A DNA stretch of 64,000 nucleotides from JABDMH01 sp964428345 (GTDB lineage: Bacteria; Bacteroidota; Bacteroidia; Chitinophagales; Saprospiraceae): positions 62,001-126,000 of the forward strand of contig CAYRYD010000010.1 of the NCBI GenBank assembly GCA_964428345.1. Reading direction: 5' to 3'. This document shows positions 1 through 10,157 of the stretch, one piece after another. Position 1 is the first letter of the stretch, and each line of letters starts with the position of its first letter. Both the position numbers and the translations under genes were made by a program. The notes below the pieces were generated by a model. It was not told the origin of the DNA, made no database searches, and saw nothing but the letters and a program-made list of their open reading frames with translations.

Positions 1-2
1 CC

Positions 3-1124
3 AACCTGTTGGTCGATCAGCTATACTTCAACGATGGCCAGGGTAACCTGTCGAGATCACCGCAGTTTCTCCCTACCTTAAAATTTGAAAGTACGGCCTG
101 TGTGCAGGCTGCCGATTACGATCAGGATGGTGACCAGGATCTTTTTGTGGGCATTCGAATCATCCCCGGTTATTATGGCCTTTCGACCCAGGGATACATT
201 CTGAATAATGATGGCACCGGAAAATTCCGCAATGTAACCAACGAAGTGGCTCCGCAACTCAATAAACTGGGGATGATAACCGATGCACTTTGGTTGGATG
301 TTGATAACGACACAGATGATGACCTTATAGTGGTAGGGGAATGGATGCCTATCTGCATTTTCATCAACAACGGGGGTAAATTACAATTATCGGAAAAAGC
401 ACTGCAAGGCATTAAAACGGAAGGATGGTGGAATTGTCTTAGATCTGGTGATTTTGATGGCGATGGTGACCTGGATCTGGTCATCGGTAATCACGGATTA
501 AATTCGCGTTTTGAGGCCAGTGAAGATAAACCTCTTTCCTTGTATGTCAACGACTTTGACCAAAATGGCACCCCCGAACCCATCATTACCCAATACAACG
601 GTGAAAAGGCCTATCCATTGGCATTACGCCACAATCTGGTCATGCAGTTACCGGGTCTGAAAAAGAAATATCAGAAATACGCCGATTATAAGGAGCAAAC
701 CATCAACGATATTTTTTCTCAGGAACTGATCCAGAAAAGTGTGCAAAAAAAAGTATACAGATTGGAAAGTGTTTTTCTGGAAAACAAGGGTGATGGTACT
801 TTTGATCTCCAAACGTTGCCGGTACCAGCCCAGTTTTCGCCGGTTTACGGAATCCTGGTGGAGGATTTCGACGAAGACGGGAACCTGGACATTTTATTTG
901 GTGGGAATATTTACGGAGTAAAACCGGAAGTGGGCCGGTACGATGCCAATTACGGACTTCTGCTCAAAGGTAAGGGAGACCATACATTTGACCCGGTCTA
1001 CTCGCGGGACTCCGGATTTCGGGTCAGAGGAGAAATCAGAGATCTCAACACCCTGACCGTCCATGGTAAAAAGCTTGTTCTGGTTGCGAAAAACAATGCG
1101 GAAATGCAGGTTTTTGAATTCTAA
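3..1124 (+). CDS. VCBS/FG-GAP repeat protein, C-terminal part (5' end outside window)
   Basis: This is the last third of a large surface or periplasmic beta-propeller protein. The frame is open to the window edge, so the TTG at 9 is not a real start. Several VCBS/FG-GAP repeats carry calcium-type D-x-D-x-D-G loops, for example DYDQDGDQD and DFDGDGDLD. The piece aligns along its whole length with the C-terminal part of the protein at 4564-7914, sharing GWWN/LWNS, GNHGLNSR, PGLKKKY and YKEQT, and more loosely with the protein at 1142-4567. It therefore probably belongs to a ~1,100-residue VCBS/ASPIC-UnbV protein. The next gene begins 17 bases after the stop, so the three are probably co-transcribed. 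Function is unknown; related proteins are often placed near polymer-uptake genes in Bacteroidota. Confidence 0.85.
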   Translation, partial: NLLVDQLYFNDGQGNLSRSPQFLPTLKFESTACVQAADYDQDGDQDLFVGIRIIPGYYGLSTQGYILNNDGTGKFRNVTNEVAPQLNKLGMITDALWLDVDNDTDDDLIVVGEWMPICIFINNGGKLQLSEKALQGIKTEGWWNCLRSGDFDGDGDLDLVIGNHGLNSRFEASEDKPLSLYVNDFDQNGTPEPIITQYNGEKAYPLALRHNLVMQLPGLKKKYQKYADYKEQTINDIFSQELIQKSVQKKVYRLESVFLENKGDGTFDLQTLPVPAQFSPVYGILVEDFDEDGNLDILFGGNIYGVKPEVGRYDANYGLLLKGKGDHTFDPVYSRDSGFRVRGEIRDLNTLTVHGKKLVLVAKNNAEMQVFEF

Positions 1125-1141
1125 GGTGGTAAAAATTGCCA

Positions 1142-4100
1142 ATGTCTGTTACCCGGAAAAAAGGATGGTCTACTGCCAACAGGCACGAAAATGGAATACC
1201 CTTACCGTTCTTTTTCGTTTTATCATCGTGCTTTATTCTTTTGATTTCTTGTCATTCATTCATTGATGCACCCCAGTTCCGGTCATTGAATTCCGGTCAG
1301 ACCGGCATAACCTTCAGCAATATCCTCCAGGAGAACGATACTTTCAACATCATTCAATATCTCTATTTTTATAATGGAGGCGGCGTTGCCGTTGGTGATG
1401 TCAATAATGACGGACTTCCCGATATTTATTTTTCCGCCAATCAATTGTCCAACCGTTTGTTTCTCAACCGGGGAGTAAACGATGCCGGTCAGATCCGGTT
1501 TGAAGATGTCACCAGGCAGGCGGGAGTAGCCGGGACCGGCAACTGGACTACCGGAGTCAGCATGGTCGATATCAATGGCGATGGTTGGCTGGATATCTAC
1601 GTCTGTCAGGTGGGTGGTTACCAGCAATTTGATGGTAAAAATCAATTTTTCATCAATAATGGTTGTCTGGATTCGAGCCATGGTTGCACAGTGACCTTTA
1701 CCGACCGGGCCGCAGAATATGGTCTCGATCACTCTGGATTTTCAACCCAGGCCGCCTTTCTGGATTACGATCTGGATGGTGATCCGGATATGTATTTACT
1801 CTGTCATTCCGTCCACTCACCCGACACCTATCGCGACACATCGGCAACGAGAGTGCGGGATTTCAGAGCCGGAGACAAATTATTCAGAAATAATCTGAAC
1901 GGGGCCGGCAATCAGGTTCTACCATTTGAAGATGTCAGCGAGAGCGCCGGTATCATCGGCGGACTGGCCGGATACGGTCTGGGGGTCACCATAGGCGATG
2001 TGGACCACAATGGCTATCCGGATATTTATGTAGGCAATGACTTTCATGAAAACGATTTTCTTTATCTCAATCGCACCGACGGTACTTTCTCCGAAGGGTC
2101 CCGCAGGCTTCTGGGGCACACCAGTTATTTTTCCATGGGTAATGATCTGGCCGATATCAATAATGACGGTTGGCTGGATATCATCACCCTGGACATGAAA
2201 CCGGATGACGAGGTAATCTTCAAGAATTCCCAGGGTCCGGATTCTTATGATATCTACCGGTTTAAAAGGGATTTCGGTTACCAGGATCAGTTTCCCCGGA
2301 ATATGTTGCAATTGAACAATGGATTCAATGATTCTGATGAAATCCGCTTTACCGAAGTGGGTCAGATGATGGGGATCGCAGCCACCGATTGGAGCTGGTC
2401 TGCCCTGGCCGCCGACTTTAACCTCGATGGCTGGAAAGATCTGTACATTACTAATGGGATCGTGCGGCGACCCAACAATCTCGATTATCTGAAATACCTG
2501 GCCAATAAAAAAGTCCAGGAGCAGGCATCGGATCTCGAAATTGCCTCCCAAATGCCCTCCGGAACATCCTCGAACGTTCTCTACCTCAATCAATCCGGAC
2601 AAACTTTTGAAGAGGTCACCAAAGCCTGGGGATTATCCAGACCATCCATCTCCAATGGAGCCGTTTATGCTGATTTTGACCTTGATGGTGATCCCGACAT
2701 TGTCGTCAACAATATCAATGAACCGGCCTTCTATTTTGAAAACCTCATCACTGAACAAACATCCGGAAGTTACCTGAACATCAGATTTCAGGGTCCCCCT
2801 TTCAATCGCTTCGGCCTCGCCACTAAAGTCTGGGTATACAGTGGTAAAATGGTGCAATTCCAGGAGCTTTATCCCAGCCGTGGGTGGCAATCCAGCCAGG
2901 ACTATTGTCTTTATTTTGGTCTGGGTGACCGCAATCTGGCTGATTCGGTCATCATTCAATGGTCCGATGGAAACAGGCAAACCATGACAGCGGTGAATTC
3001 GGGTCAACTGATTACAGCTGACTACCGTGATTCCCGGCCAGAATTACCTTTGAAAAAGATCGCGTCACCTTCCCAGACGTCCAGAGAGGTTTCTGCAGAG
3101 CTCGGCATTCATTTCCGGCACCGGGAAAATATTTTCTACGATAACAACCGGGAACCCCTGATCCCCTATTTATTGTCAACCCAGGGACCTAAAATAGCCG
3201 TAGCTGATGTCAACGGTGATGCTGTGGACGATTTCTTTATTGGAGGAGCCACCGGCCAGTCCGGTCAGCTGTTCTGTCAGCTTGCTGACCGGTTTTATGG
3301 CTCTCCGCAATCAGTCTTCCTTCATGATTCCCTGTCCGAAGACACGGATGCTGTCTTTTTTGATGCCGACGATGACGGTGATCCAGACCTCTACGTGGGT
3401 AGTGGTGGCAATCAGTTTTACCGGCAGGATCCGGCGTTGATTGACCGGCTTTACCGGAATGACGGTCAGGGTAACTTTACCCGGAGTACCGGAGCCTTAC
3501 CTGTATTCTACAACCAGACTTCCTGCGTCCGGCCTGCAGATTTTGATGGCGATGGCGATCTGGACCTGTTTGTCGGCTCCCGGTCGGTGCCGGTCAATTA
3601 TGGTAAGGCAGCCGACAGTTATTTGCTCATCAATGATGGCACCGGTCAGTTTTCGCAGGCCGATGAACGGATCATCGATCTATCGGCTTTGGGTATGGTT
3701 ACGGATGCGGTATGGACTGATGTTGACGGTGACCTTGATCCGGACCTGATCGTGGTGGGTGACTGGATGCCGGTTACGATCCTGTTGAATCACAACGGAC
3801 AATTCGAAAAATCGATCATCAGTGACCAGGGCCCGCACCGGCTGGGAAACAGCGGTTGGTGGAATACCATTGAAGCAGCCGACCTCGATCAGGATGGAGA
3901 TATGGATCTGGTCATGGGCAATTTTGGAACGAACTCCAACCTGCAACCCTCTGTAAAAGAACCTGTCCGGCTGTATTTGTCCGATTTCGATGCCAATCTC
4001 ACTCCCGATCCCATTCTGGCATATTATCGCCAGGGTATGGAATACCCCCTGGCCGGACTGGATGCCCTGGCGGGTCAACTGGTCTTCTTAAAGAAACGCT

Positions 4101-4567
4101 ACCGGACCTACGCATCCTTTGCCGGGCAGACCATCCGGGAGATCTTCACTCGGGAACAACTGGGAAGGGCCGATACCCGGTCCGCCACCAATTTCCATTC
4201 GGTTGTCGCCCTGAACAATGGCAGCGGTCAATTTAACTTTGAGGTACTGCCCTGGCAGGCGCAGGTAGCTCCTGTCTTTGCGATCGAAATCTTCGACTTT
4301 AACGGAGATCAACATCCGGATATACTGGCAGCCGGCAACTTTTATGAAGTTCAGCCTGCTATTGGCCGGATGGACGCCGGATTGGGAACGTTACTGACCG
4401 GTAATGGAACGGGACAGTTTTCTCATAACCGACAAGATATGACAGGCCTTTTCCTGGAAGGTCAGGTGAGGGATCTGGCCATCATCCGCACCCTGTCCGG
4501 TACGGTACTCCTCGTGGCGAGAAATAATGCAGATCTGCAATGTTTTAACTTAAAGATCGTGCAATGA
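1142..4567 (+). CDS. VCBS repeat-containing ASPIC/UnbV lipoprotein (paralogue 2)
   Basis: A predicted surface lipoprotein of 1,141 residues. The ATG at 1142 is preferred over an in-frame TTG two codons upstream. A basic N-terminus leads to a hydrophobic stretch and a lipobox, LLISC. The first half has many VCBS/FG-GAP repeats with Asp-rich calcium loops (DVNNDGLPD, DINGDGWLD). An ASPIC/UnbV domain follows at about residues 550-630, with the typical FGLG and IIQWSDG features, and then a second block of VCBS repeats. The architecture is an internal near-duplication: propeller, ASPIC, propeller. The stop overlaps the start of the next paralogue by four bases (ATGA), so the two are translationally coupled. 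No catalytic motif is visible; a binding or adhesion role is an inference. Confidence 0.9.
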   Translation: MSVTRKKGWSTANRHENGIPLPFFFVLSSCFILLISCHSFIDAPQFRSLNSGQTGITFSNILQENDTFNIIQYLYFYNGGGVAVGDVNNDGLPDIYFSANQLSNRLFLNRGVNDAGQIRFEDVTRQAGVAGTGNWTTGVSMVDINGDGWLDIYVCQVGGYQQFDGKNQFFINNGCLDSSHGCTVTFTDRAAEYGLDHSGFSTQAAFLDYDLDGDPDMYLLCHSVHSPDTYRDTSATRVRDFRAGDKLFRNNLNGAGNQVLPFEDVSESAGIIGGLAGYGLGVTIGDVDHNGYPDIYVGNDFHENDFLYLNRTDGTFSEGSRRLLGHTSYFSMGNDLADINNDGWLDIITLDMKPDDEVIFKNSQGPDSYDIYRFKRDFGYQDQFPRNMLQLNNGFNDSDEIRFTEVGQMMGIAATDWSWSALAADFNLDGWKDLYITNGIVRRPNNLDYLKYLANKKVQEQASDLEIASQMPSGTSSNVLYLNQSGQTFEEVTKAWGLSRPSISNGAVYADFDLDGDPDIVVNNINEPAFYFENLITEQTSGSYLNIRFQGPPFNRFGLATKVWVYSGKMVQFQELYPSRGWQSSQDYCLYFGLGDRNLADSVIIQWSDGNRQTMTAVNSGQLITADYRDSRPELPLKKIASPSQTSREVSAELGIHFRHRENIFYDNNREPLIPYLLSTQGPKIAVADVNGDAVDDFFIGGATGQSGQLFCQLADRFYGSPQSVFLHDSLSEDTDAVFFDADDDGDPDLYVGSGGNQFYRQDPALIDRLYRNDGQGNFTRSTGALPVFYNQTSCVRPADFDGDGDLDLFVGSRSVPVNYGKAADSYLLINDGTGQFSQADERIIDLSALGMVTDAVWTDVDGDLDPDLIVVGDWMPVTILLNHNGQFEKSIISDQGPHRLGNSGWWNTIEAADLDQDGDMDLVMGNFGTNSNLQPSVKEPVRLYLSDFDANLTPDPILAYYRQGMEYPLAGLDALAGQLVFLKKRYRTYASFAGQTIREIFTREQLGRADTRSATNFHSVVALNNGSGQFNFEVLPWQAQVAPVFAIEIFDFNGDQHPDILAAGNFYEVQPAIGRMDAGLGTLLTGNGTGQFSHNRQDMTGLFLEGQVRDLAIIRTLSGTVLLVARNNADLQCFNLKIVQ

Positions 4568-7500
4568 GATACAGCTATGGTATAGTACTGTCTATCCTGC
4601 TTCTTTACTGCCGTGTACCTGAACCGGAATCATCGCTCTTTATACTTATGAAAGAAGCGCACACCGGTGTTGATTTCCGTAATGATCTGGTGGCCACTGC
4701 TGAATTCAATACCTACACCTACCGCAATTTTTATAATGGCGGAGGTGTCGGTATCGGTGATATCAATAACGACGGATTACCGGATATTTTCTTTTGCGGT
4801 AATCAGGTCGACAATAGGCTGTATCTCAACAAAGGTAATTTTCAGTTTGAGGACATCACTGTCCGGGCTGGGGTGGCTTCGAAAAATATCTGGTCGACCG
4901 GGGTTAGTTTTGCCGATGTCAACAGCGATGGCTGGCTGGATATTTATGTATGCAAATCGGGCAAACCAGGTGGGGATAAAAGGCACAATGAATTGTTTAT
5001 CAACAACGGTGATCTCACCTTTACCGAGCAGGCCAGGGAATATGGTATTGCTGACGAGGGCCTGTCGTCACATGCGGTTTTTTTTGATTATGACCGGGAT
5101 GGTGATCCTGACTGCTATCTGCTCAACAACTCCTTCCGGACCGTAGGCGGATATGACATGCATCAGGGTCTGCGCGAAATCCGGGATACGTTGGGAGGTA
5201 ATAAATTGTATCGCAATAACCATCGTGAGAAAAGTGGACAGCATGACAGTGGAATTCCGGGCTTCAGTGACGTCAGTGCCGAAGCGGGCATCTACGGAAG
5301 CAGTATCGGTTTTGGACTGGGAGTAACCATAGGCGATATTGACCGGGATGGATGGCAGGATATTTACGTATCCAATGATTTTTTTGAACGCGATTATCTG
5401 TATATCAATCAGCATGACGGCACCTTTAAGGAAGATCTGATCAGTCAGATGCGTGAAACCAGCATGGGATCCATGGGGGCCGATATGGCCGACATCAACA
5501 ACGACGGAATGCCCGAAGTTTTTGTCACTGAAATGTTGCCGGCAACGGATGCCCGGTACAAGACGAAAATGACCTTTGAAAACTGGGATAAATATCAGCT
5601 AGCCGTGCAAAGCGGATACCATCATCAGTTTGCCCGGAACGTGCTGCAGCTTAACAACGGCAATCATACTTTCAGCGAGATCGGCAGACTGGCGAATGTA
5701 CATGCCACCGACTGGAGCTGGAGTGCCCTGATTGCCGATTTTGACAGTGACGGATTCAAGGATATTTATGTCTCGAATGGTATTTATAAAGACTTACTGG
5801 ATCAGGACTACATTCACTATTATTCCAACGATCCGGAAATCGTAAAGGCTATTAAAAACAAAGAGCCCGATGCCATCCTGCAATTACTTGACCTGATCCC
5901 ATCCGAACCGGTCTCCAATTTCAGTTTCCGCAATAACCATGATCTTACTTTTGAGGATGCAACAGCTAAATGGGGTTTGGAAATACCCAGTTTTTCCAAC
6001 GGATCCGCTTATGCCGACCTCGACAACGACGGCGACCTGGATCTGGTCGTCAACAATTGCAATATGCCGGCTTTTATTTTCCGTAATGAATCAGATACGG
6101 AAAAGCATCATTTCTTACAAATATCCTTAAGGGGTGAAGGGTTGAATACCTTTGCCCTCGGATCGCAAATTACGATCCGCCACGATGATCAAATATTTTA
6201 TCAGGAGCTCTCCCCCATGCGGGGATTTCTGTCCTGCACCGAATATAAAATGACCTTCGGTCTCGGTGCCATTGACACGGTTGATCATCTGGAGGTGAGG
6301 TGGCCGGATGGCCGGTTGAGTACACTTCAACAAGTACCTGTCAACCAGCATCTGATCATAGAGCAAACCGGAGCCCTGGATCATTCGGATAACATACAGG
6401 TCGGAGCAGTGACAACGGTGCTTGCCACAACAGCTAACCCAATCCCCGGATACCGGCACCGGGAGAGTAATTTTATCGATTTTGACCGCGACCGGTTATT
6501 GCTGCATATGGTGTCGGCCGATGGACCCAAAATCTGCAAGGGTGATGTAAACCACGATGGACTGGAGGATCTTTATATCTGCGGCGCATCGGGACAACCG
6601 GGAAACCTGTTTGTACAGCAACGGGATGGCACCTTTGAAATCACAAGCGAATCCACCTTTGTTGCCGATCAGCTGTCGGAAGACTGTGATGCCATTTTTT
6701 TTGATGCCGACGGCGACGGGGACCTTGATCTGTATGTAGCCAGTGGCAGCAACGAATTTCACCCCCAATCCAGCTCGCTGGCGGACCGGCTTTATTTAAA
6801 TGACGGTGAGGGAAATTTTAAGAAAAACCCGGCAGCATTCTCACCACCTGCCCTCGAAAGCAGCTCCTGTGTGGTGGTTGCTGATTATGATCAGGATGGC
6901 GACAATGATCTGTTTGTAGGGACCCGCCTGGTACCAGGGAGGTACGGCTTACCGGTTAGTGGACAACTTTGGCGCAATGACGGATCCGGGCAATTCGATA
7001 ATGTCACAGACGAGATAGCCCCCGACCTTCGGGACATCGGATTGATCACCGATGCCCTGTGGTTTGACTTCGATCAGGACGATGATCAGGACCTGATTGT
7101 GGTGGGCGAATGGATGCCGGTCACCTTGCTGCGAAACGATGGCAGCCGGTTCTCCAATGTAACCAGAGACGCCGGCTTCGATCAGACGAACGGATTATGG
7201 AATTCCATCAGGGCAGGTGATCTGGATAACGATGGCGACCTGGATCTGGTGATTGGAAACCACGGTCTGAATTCCAGATTGAAAGCGACAAAGTCCAGGC
7301 CGGTTACCCAATACATTGCTGACTTTGATAACAACCAGACTGCAGAACAGTTAATCGCCATGTATAATGGAGAAAAATCCTACCCATTGGTGTTGCGAAA
7401 CGATCTGATCCGACAGATGCCGGGATTAAAAAAGAAATACCTTTATTTTGAAGATTACAAGGAACAGACCGTCCATGATATCTTCCCGGAAAAGGCCTTA

Positions 7501-7914
7501 AGCACAGCAGCCCGGACGACAGTGTACCAGATGGCCACCTGCGTTGCCTGGAATAATGGTAATGGAACTTTTGATTTAGTGGAATTGCCGGTCGAAGCAC
7601 AGTTTGCACCAGTCTACGCGATGATGATCGATAATTTTAATGATGATCAATACCCGGACATTTTGCTGGGTGGAAATTTTCACCGGGCAAAACCGGAGAT
7701 GGGAAAATACGACGCCAGTTATGGTCTTTTATTAATCGGTGAAGGCACTAAGAATTTCCGGGCACTTACCTCCCGGGAGTCTGGATTAAAAATCGAAGGC
7801 GAAGTCAGAGACATCCTTACTCTGGATATAAAAGAGCAAAAAACCATCTTAATAGCCATCAACAACGACAGCATTATTGCATTAAGGAAAACTAACCTTT
7901 TTCCGGCTGAATAG
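4564..7914 (+). CDS. VCBS repeat-containing ASPIC/UnbV protein (paralogue 3)
   Basis: The third tandem member, 1,116 residues. It has a short hydrophobic N-terminus ending in a Cys (ILLLYC), a weak lipobox because Tyr precedes the Cys. VCBS/FG-GAP repeats fill roughly residues 45-500. An ASPIC/UnbV domain is at about 520-605 (MTFGLG, EVRWPDG), and a second VCBS block runs to the C-terminus. It is clearly closer to the truncated first protein than to the middle one: the C-terminal motifs GNHGLNSR, MYNGEKSYPL, MPGLKKKY and YKEQTVHDIF are shared almost word for word. The 4-base overlap with the preceding gene supports one transcript. The binding partner is unknown. Confidence 0.9.
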   Translation: MRYSYGIVLSILLLYCRVPEPESSLFILMKEAHTGVDFRNDLVATAEFNTYTYRNFYNGGGVGIGDINNDGLPDIFFCGNQVDNRLYLNKGNFQFEDITVRAGVASKNIWSTGVSFADVNSDGWLDIYVCKSGKPGGDKRHNELFINNGDLTFTEQAREYGIADEGLSSHAVFFDYDRDGDPDCYLLNNSFRTVGGYDMHQGLREIRDTLGGNKLYRNNHREKSGQHDSGIPGFSDVSAEAGIYGSSIGFGLGVTIGDIDRDGWQDIYVSNDFFERDYLYINQHDGTFKEDLISQMRETSMGSMGADMADINNDGMPEVFVTEMLPATDARYKTKMTFENWDKYQLAVQSGYHHQFARNVLQLNNGNHTFSEIGRLANVHATDWSWSALIADFDSDGFKDIYVSNGIYKDLLDQDYIHYYSNDPEIVKAIKNKEPDAILQLLDLIPSEPVSNFSFRNNHDLTFEDATAKWGLEIPSFSNGSAYADLDNDGDLDLVVNNCNMPAFIFRNESDTEKHHFLQISLRGEGLNTFALGSQITIRHDDQIFYQELSPMRGFLSCTEYKMTFGLGAIDTVDHLEVRWPDGRLSTLQQVPVNQHLIIEQTGALDHSDNIQVGAVTTVLATTANPIPGYRHRESNFIDFDRDRLLLHMVSADGPKICKGDVNHDGLEDLYICGASGQPGNLFVQQRDGTFEITSESTFVADQLSEDCDAIFFDADGDGDLDLYVASGSNEFHPQSSSLADRLYLNDGEGNFKKNPAAFSPPALESSSCVVVADYDQDGDNDLFVGTRLVPGRYGLPVSGQLWRNDGSGQFDNVTDEIAPDLRDIGLITDALWFDFDQDDDQDLIVVGEWMPVTLLRNDGSRFSNVTRDAGFDQTNGLWNSIRAGDLDNDGDLDLVIGNHGLNSRLKATKSRPVTQYIADFDNNQTAEQLIAMYNGEKSYPLVLRNDLIRQMPGLKKKYLYFEDYKEQTVHDIFPEKALSTAARTTVYQMATCVAWNNGNGTFDLVELPVEAQFAPVYAMMIDNFNDDQYPDILLGGNFHRAKPEMGKYDASYGLLLIGEGTKNFRALTSRESGLKIEGEVRDILTLDIKEQKTILIAINNDSIIALRKTNLFPAE

Positions 7915-8061
7915 TACCGGACTTTTTGGATGCCTAATAAAAAATCTGGAATCCAATCCCAATAAAAATCCGTGAATAAGAGGGGTATGCCGGGCAAAAC
8001 TCAACTCCGCAAGGTCCGTTCAACCAGAGAAAAGCATCATCTTTTATTGTATATTTATTTA

Positions 8062-10104
8062 ATGACATCCGGAGTAACAGGAAAGATAACCCCCTCGAAA
8101 AAGGGTTTGAATATAAACCCGGTCTCCTTGATCAGGACCCTTCAGACCATTACCTGCAAAATTACCGGTATGGTCTTCCTGATTACCATCACGGCCTCCA
8201 TGCATTCTGTGGTGGCACAGGAATTTACCTGCGACGGGTCCTTCTACTTTGTGGCTACGGACCGGGCAGGTGAAAGCCGGTTTTACCAATTAATGATGAA
8301 GGAAGCGGATAAGACATTTGAATATGAGGAAATCCCATTGAAATCCGACCGGAAGCGGCATATAACCTGTTTGGGATATAATGTGAAAGACAAAATGATT
8401 TATGGCCTGGATTTCAATAGTTATGAGTTGTTGCGCATCGAAAAAACCGGACGGGTTACGTCTCTGGGAATACCTGAAAACCTCGATACATCATTCAAAT
8501 ACTACGCAGGCGATATGACTGCTGATGGTAAAAGTCTGATGGTTTTGGCGAGAAATCCCAAAACGGGTTACGATGAACGGACCTATTCCATACAGGTCAA
8601 TAATCCTCCCCGTTACTATGCAGGGTATCTGCCTCTCGTATCTGATGTCCCTGTAGCGCTGGCTGATTTTACGGTTGACCCCATAGTTGGGGTGACCTAT
8701 GGATTTGACAATATCAATGGCCAGGTGGTCACCAAGAGTGGACTTATTTCATCCAGTCACTCACCCTTTCCCATCAAAAAGGTGAAGGAAGGATTTGGAG
8801 CACTTTTCTTTGACCGGTATGGTCAGATGTACGGATTGGGAAGTCCGGGGAGACCCGGTGGAGAACAAAATATTATCTACCAGATTGACAAGGCCCGTGG
8901 AGGTACTGAAAAACTCGGTAAGGTCATTGGGGGTGAAGACTCGGATGGATGCGGTTGTCCTTTTACCATTGATTTTCAGAAGAAAATCACGCCAACTCAA
9001 ATCGTTGGCTGCGATCAGGTCATCATCGAATACAATGTCATTAATAGAGCCGGGATTGGTCAGGTGGGCCTGCATTTAACCGATATTTTTCCACCGGACT
9101 TTGACATCACCAGGATATTTATCGGAGATAATTTGTTTGACGTCAACAGTGGCCCCGGGAGCAACCGGCTGGAAATAGCCAACTGGACATTACTGCTGGG
9201 TGAAAACAAATTCACGCTGGAAGTCGGCAATCAAAATCCGGTACCGCGGTTTACCGGTAGCCAGGCGGAATTGCATAACCTTCCAACTGCATTTGAACCC
9301 TACACATTATCGGATGACCCTGTCACACCACAACTCCGGGATACGACCAGACTGGCCATCCTGGATGTTGTTGACATCCGCCTCGGGGATTACCAATGGA
9401 CTTCCTGTAATGCCGATACCACTTTCCTGACACTGCCCATGAGTGGCGAATTTCTCTGGAGTGACGGATCCACACAACCGGTATTGCCGGTATTAGAGGA
9501 TGGTTGGTATGCGGTCACTCTTTTGACCGATTGCCTCGTTTTTTCAGATACTATCCGGATCGTTAAAAATCCCGAGTTACTCGAATTAAATATCGGATCA
9601 GATCTTCAACTCGATCTGGGCACGAAGGTCAAACTCGGTATGAATACGAATGCAAAAAAAATAACTTCTATTCAATGGGGTAGTACGGATGATCTTTCTT
9701 TAGATTGTCTTGATTGCAGCGATCCCGAACTTTCTGCTGCCGCATCCGGAATGGTCTTCGCTACCATTACCGATCACCGCGGATGTTCCGTTTCCGATAC
9801 GATCCGGATCCTGCTCGACGACACCAAAAGAATTTTTGTACCCAATGCCTTCAGCCCTAATGGCGATGGCATCAATGATGTCCTGTATATCTACGGACCC
9901 TCTGTACAGATTATCGATTTTAAGGTCTTCAACCGCTGGGGGAGTCTGGTATTTCAGACATCCAAAACTGATTTTGCTATTGGTTGGGATGGATCGCATC
10001 AGGGCACCATCCAGGGTTCGGGCACCTACCTCTGGTCGGCCGAAGTGGTTTTTCCCGACCGGAAGAGGGAACGATTTAACGGTACAGTCGTCATTTTGGA
10101 TTAG
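8062..10104 (+). CDS. Secreted protein with gliding-motility-type C-terminal sorting domain (CHU_C)
   Basis: A large secreted protein, 680 residues from the ATG at 8062. An in-frame GTG lies at 7972, and an ATG at 8170 would start directly at the signal peptide. The hydrophobic stretch MVFLITITASMHSVVAQ with AQ cleavage marks export. The N-terminal ~280 residues resemble the propeller-like DUF6923 type (FYFVATDRAGESRFYQL). A beta-sandwich segment follows, then Ig/SPRY-like repeats. The last ~90 residues are a classic CHU_C domain: FVPNAFSPNGDGINDVLYI, FNRWGSLVFQ and GWDGSHQG. In Bacteroidota this domain directs type IX secretion and surface attachment (type B sorting). It lies just upstream of the TonB receptor and may share a substrate context. 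The passenger function is unknown. Confidence 0.88.
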   Translation: MTSGVTGKITPSKKGLNINPVSLIRTLQTITCKITGMVFLITITASMHSVVAQEFTCDGSFYFVATDRAGESRFYQLMMKEADKTFEYEEIPLKSDRKRHITCLGYNVKDKMIYGLDFNSYELLRIEKTGRVTSLGIPENLDTSFKYYAGDMTADGKSLMVLARNPKTGYDERTYSIQVNNPPRYYAGYLPLVSDVPVALADFTVDPIVGVTYGFDNINGQVVTKSGLISSSHSPFPIKKVKEGFGALFFDRYGQMYGLGSPGRPGGEQNIIYQIDKARGGTEKLGKVIGGEDSDGCGCPFTIDFQKKITPTQIVGCDQVIIEYNVINRAGIGQVGLHLTDIFPPDFDITRIFIGDNLFDVNSGPGSNRLEIANWTLLLGENKFTLEVGNQNPVPRFTGSQAELHNLPTAFEPYTLSDDPVTPQLRDTTRLAILDVVDIRLGDYQWTSCNADTTFLTLPMSGEFLWSDGSTQPVLPVLEDGWYAVTLLTDCLVFSDTIRIVKNPELLELNIGSDLQLDLGTKVKLGMNTNAKKITSIQWGSTDDLSLDCLDCSDPELSAAASGMVFATITDHRGCSVSDTIRILLDDTKRIFVPNAFSPNGDGINDVLYIYGPSVQIIDFKVFNRWGSLVFQTSKTDFAIGWDGSHQGTIQGSGTYLWSAEVVFPDRKRERFNGTVVILD

Positions 10105-10157
10105 CTATTATTTTTCTAATTTGGTCATTGATTTTGCATTCCTTTTTATTTTAGTAA

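Noticed and set aside
9..20. TTG at 9 as start of the first gene
   Set aside because: The frame stays open to the window edge and homology to 4564-7914 shows that the piece is only a C-terminal third.
1283..1732. Minus-strand frames opposite the VCBS genes
   Set aside because: They are antisense shadows of Asp/Asn-rich repeats with no domain of their own.
7972..8061. GTG start for the CHU_C protein
   Set aside because: It adds 30 codons without domain character ahead of an already long N-terminus; the ATG at 8062 is simpler, though not proven.
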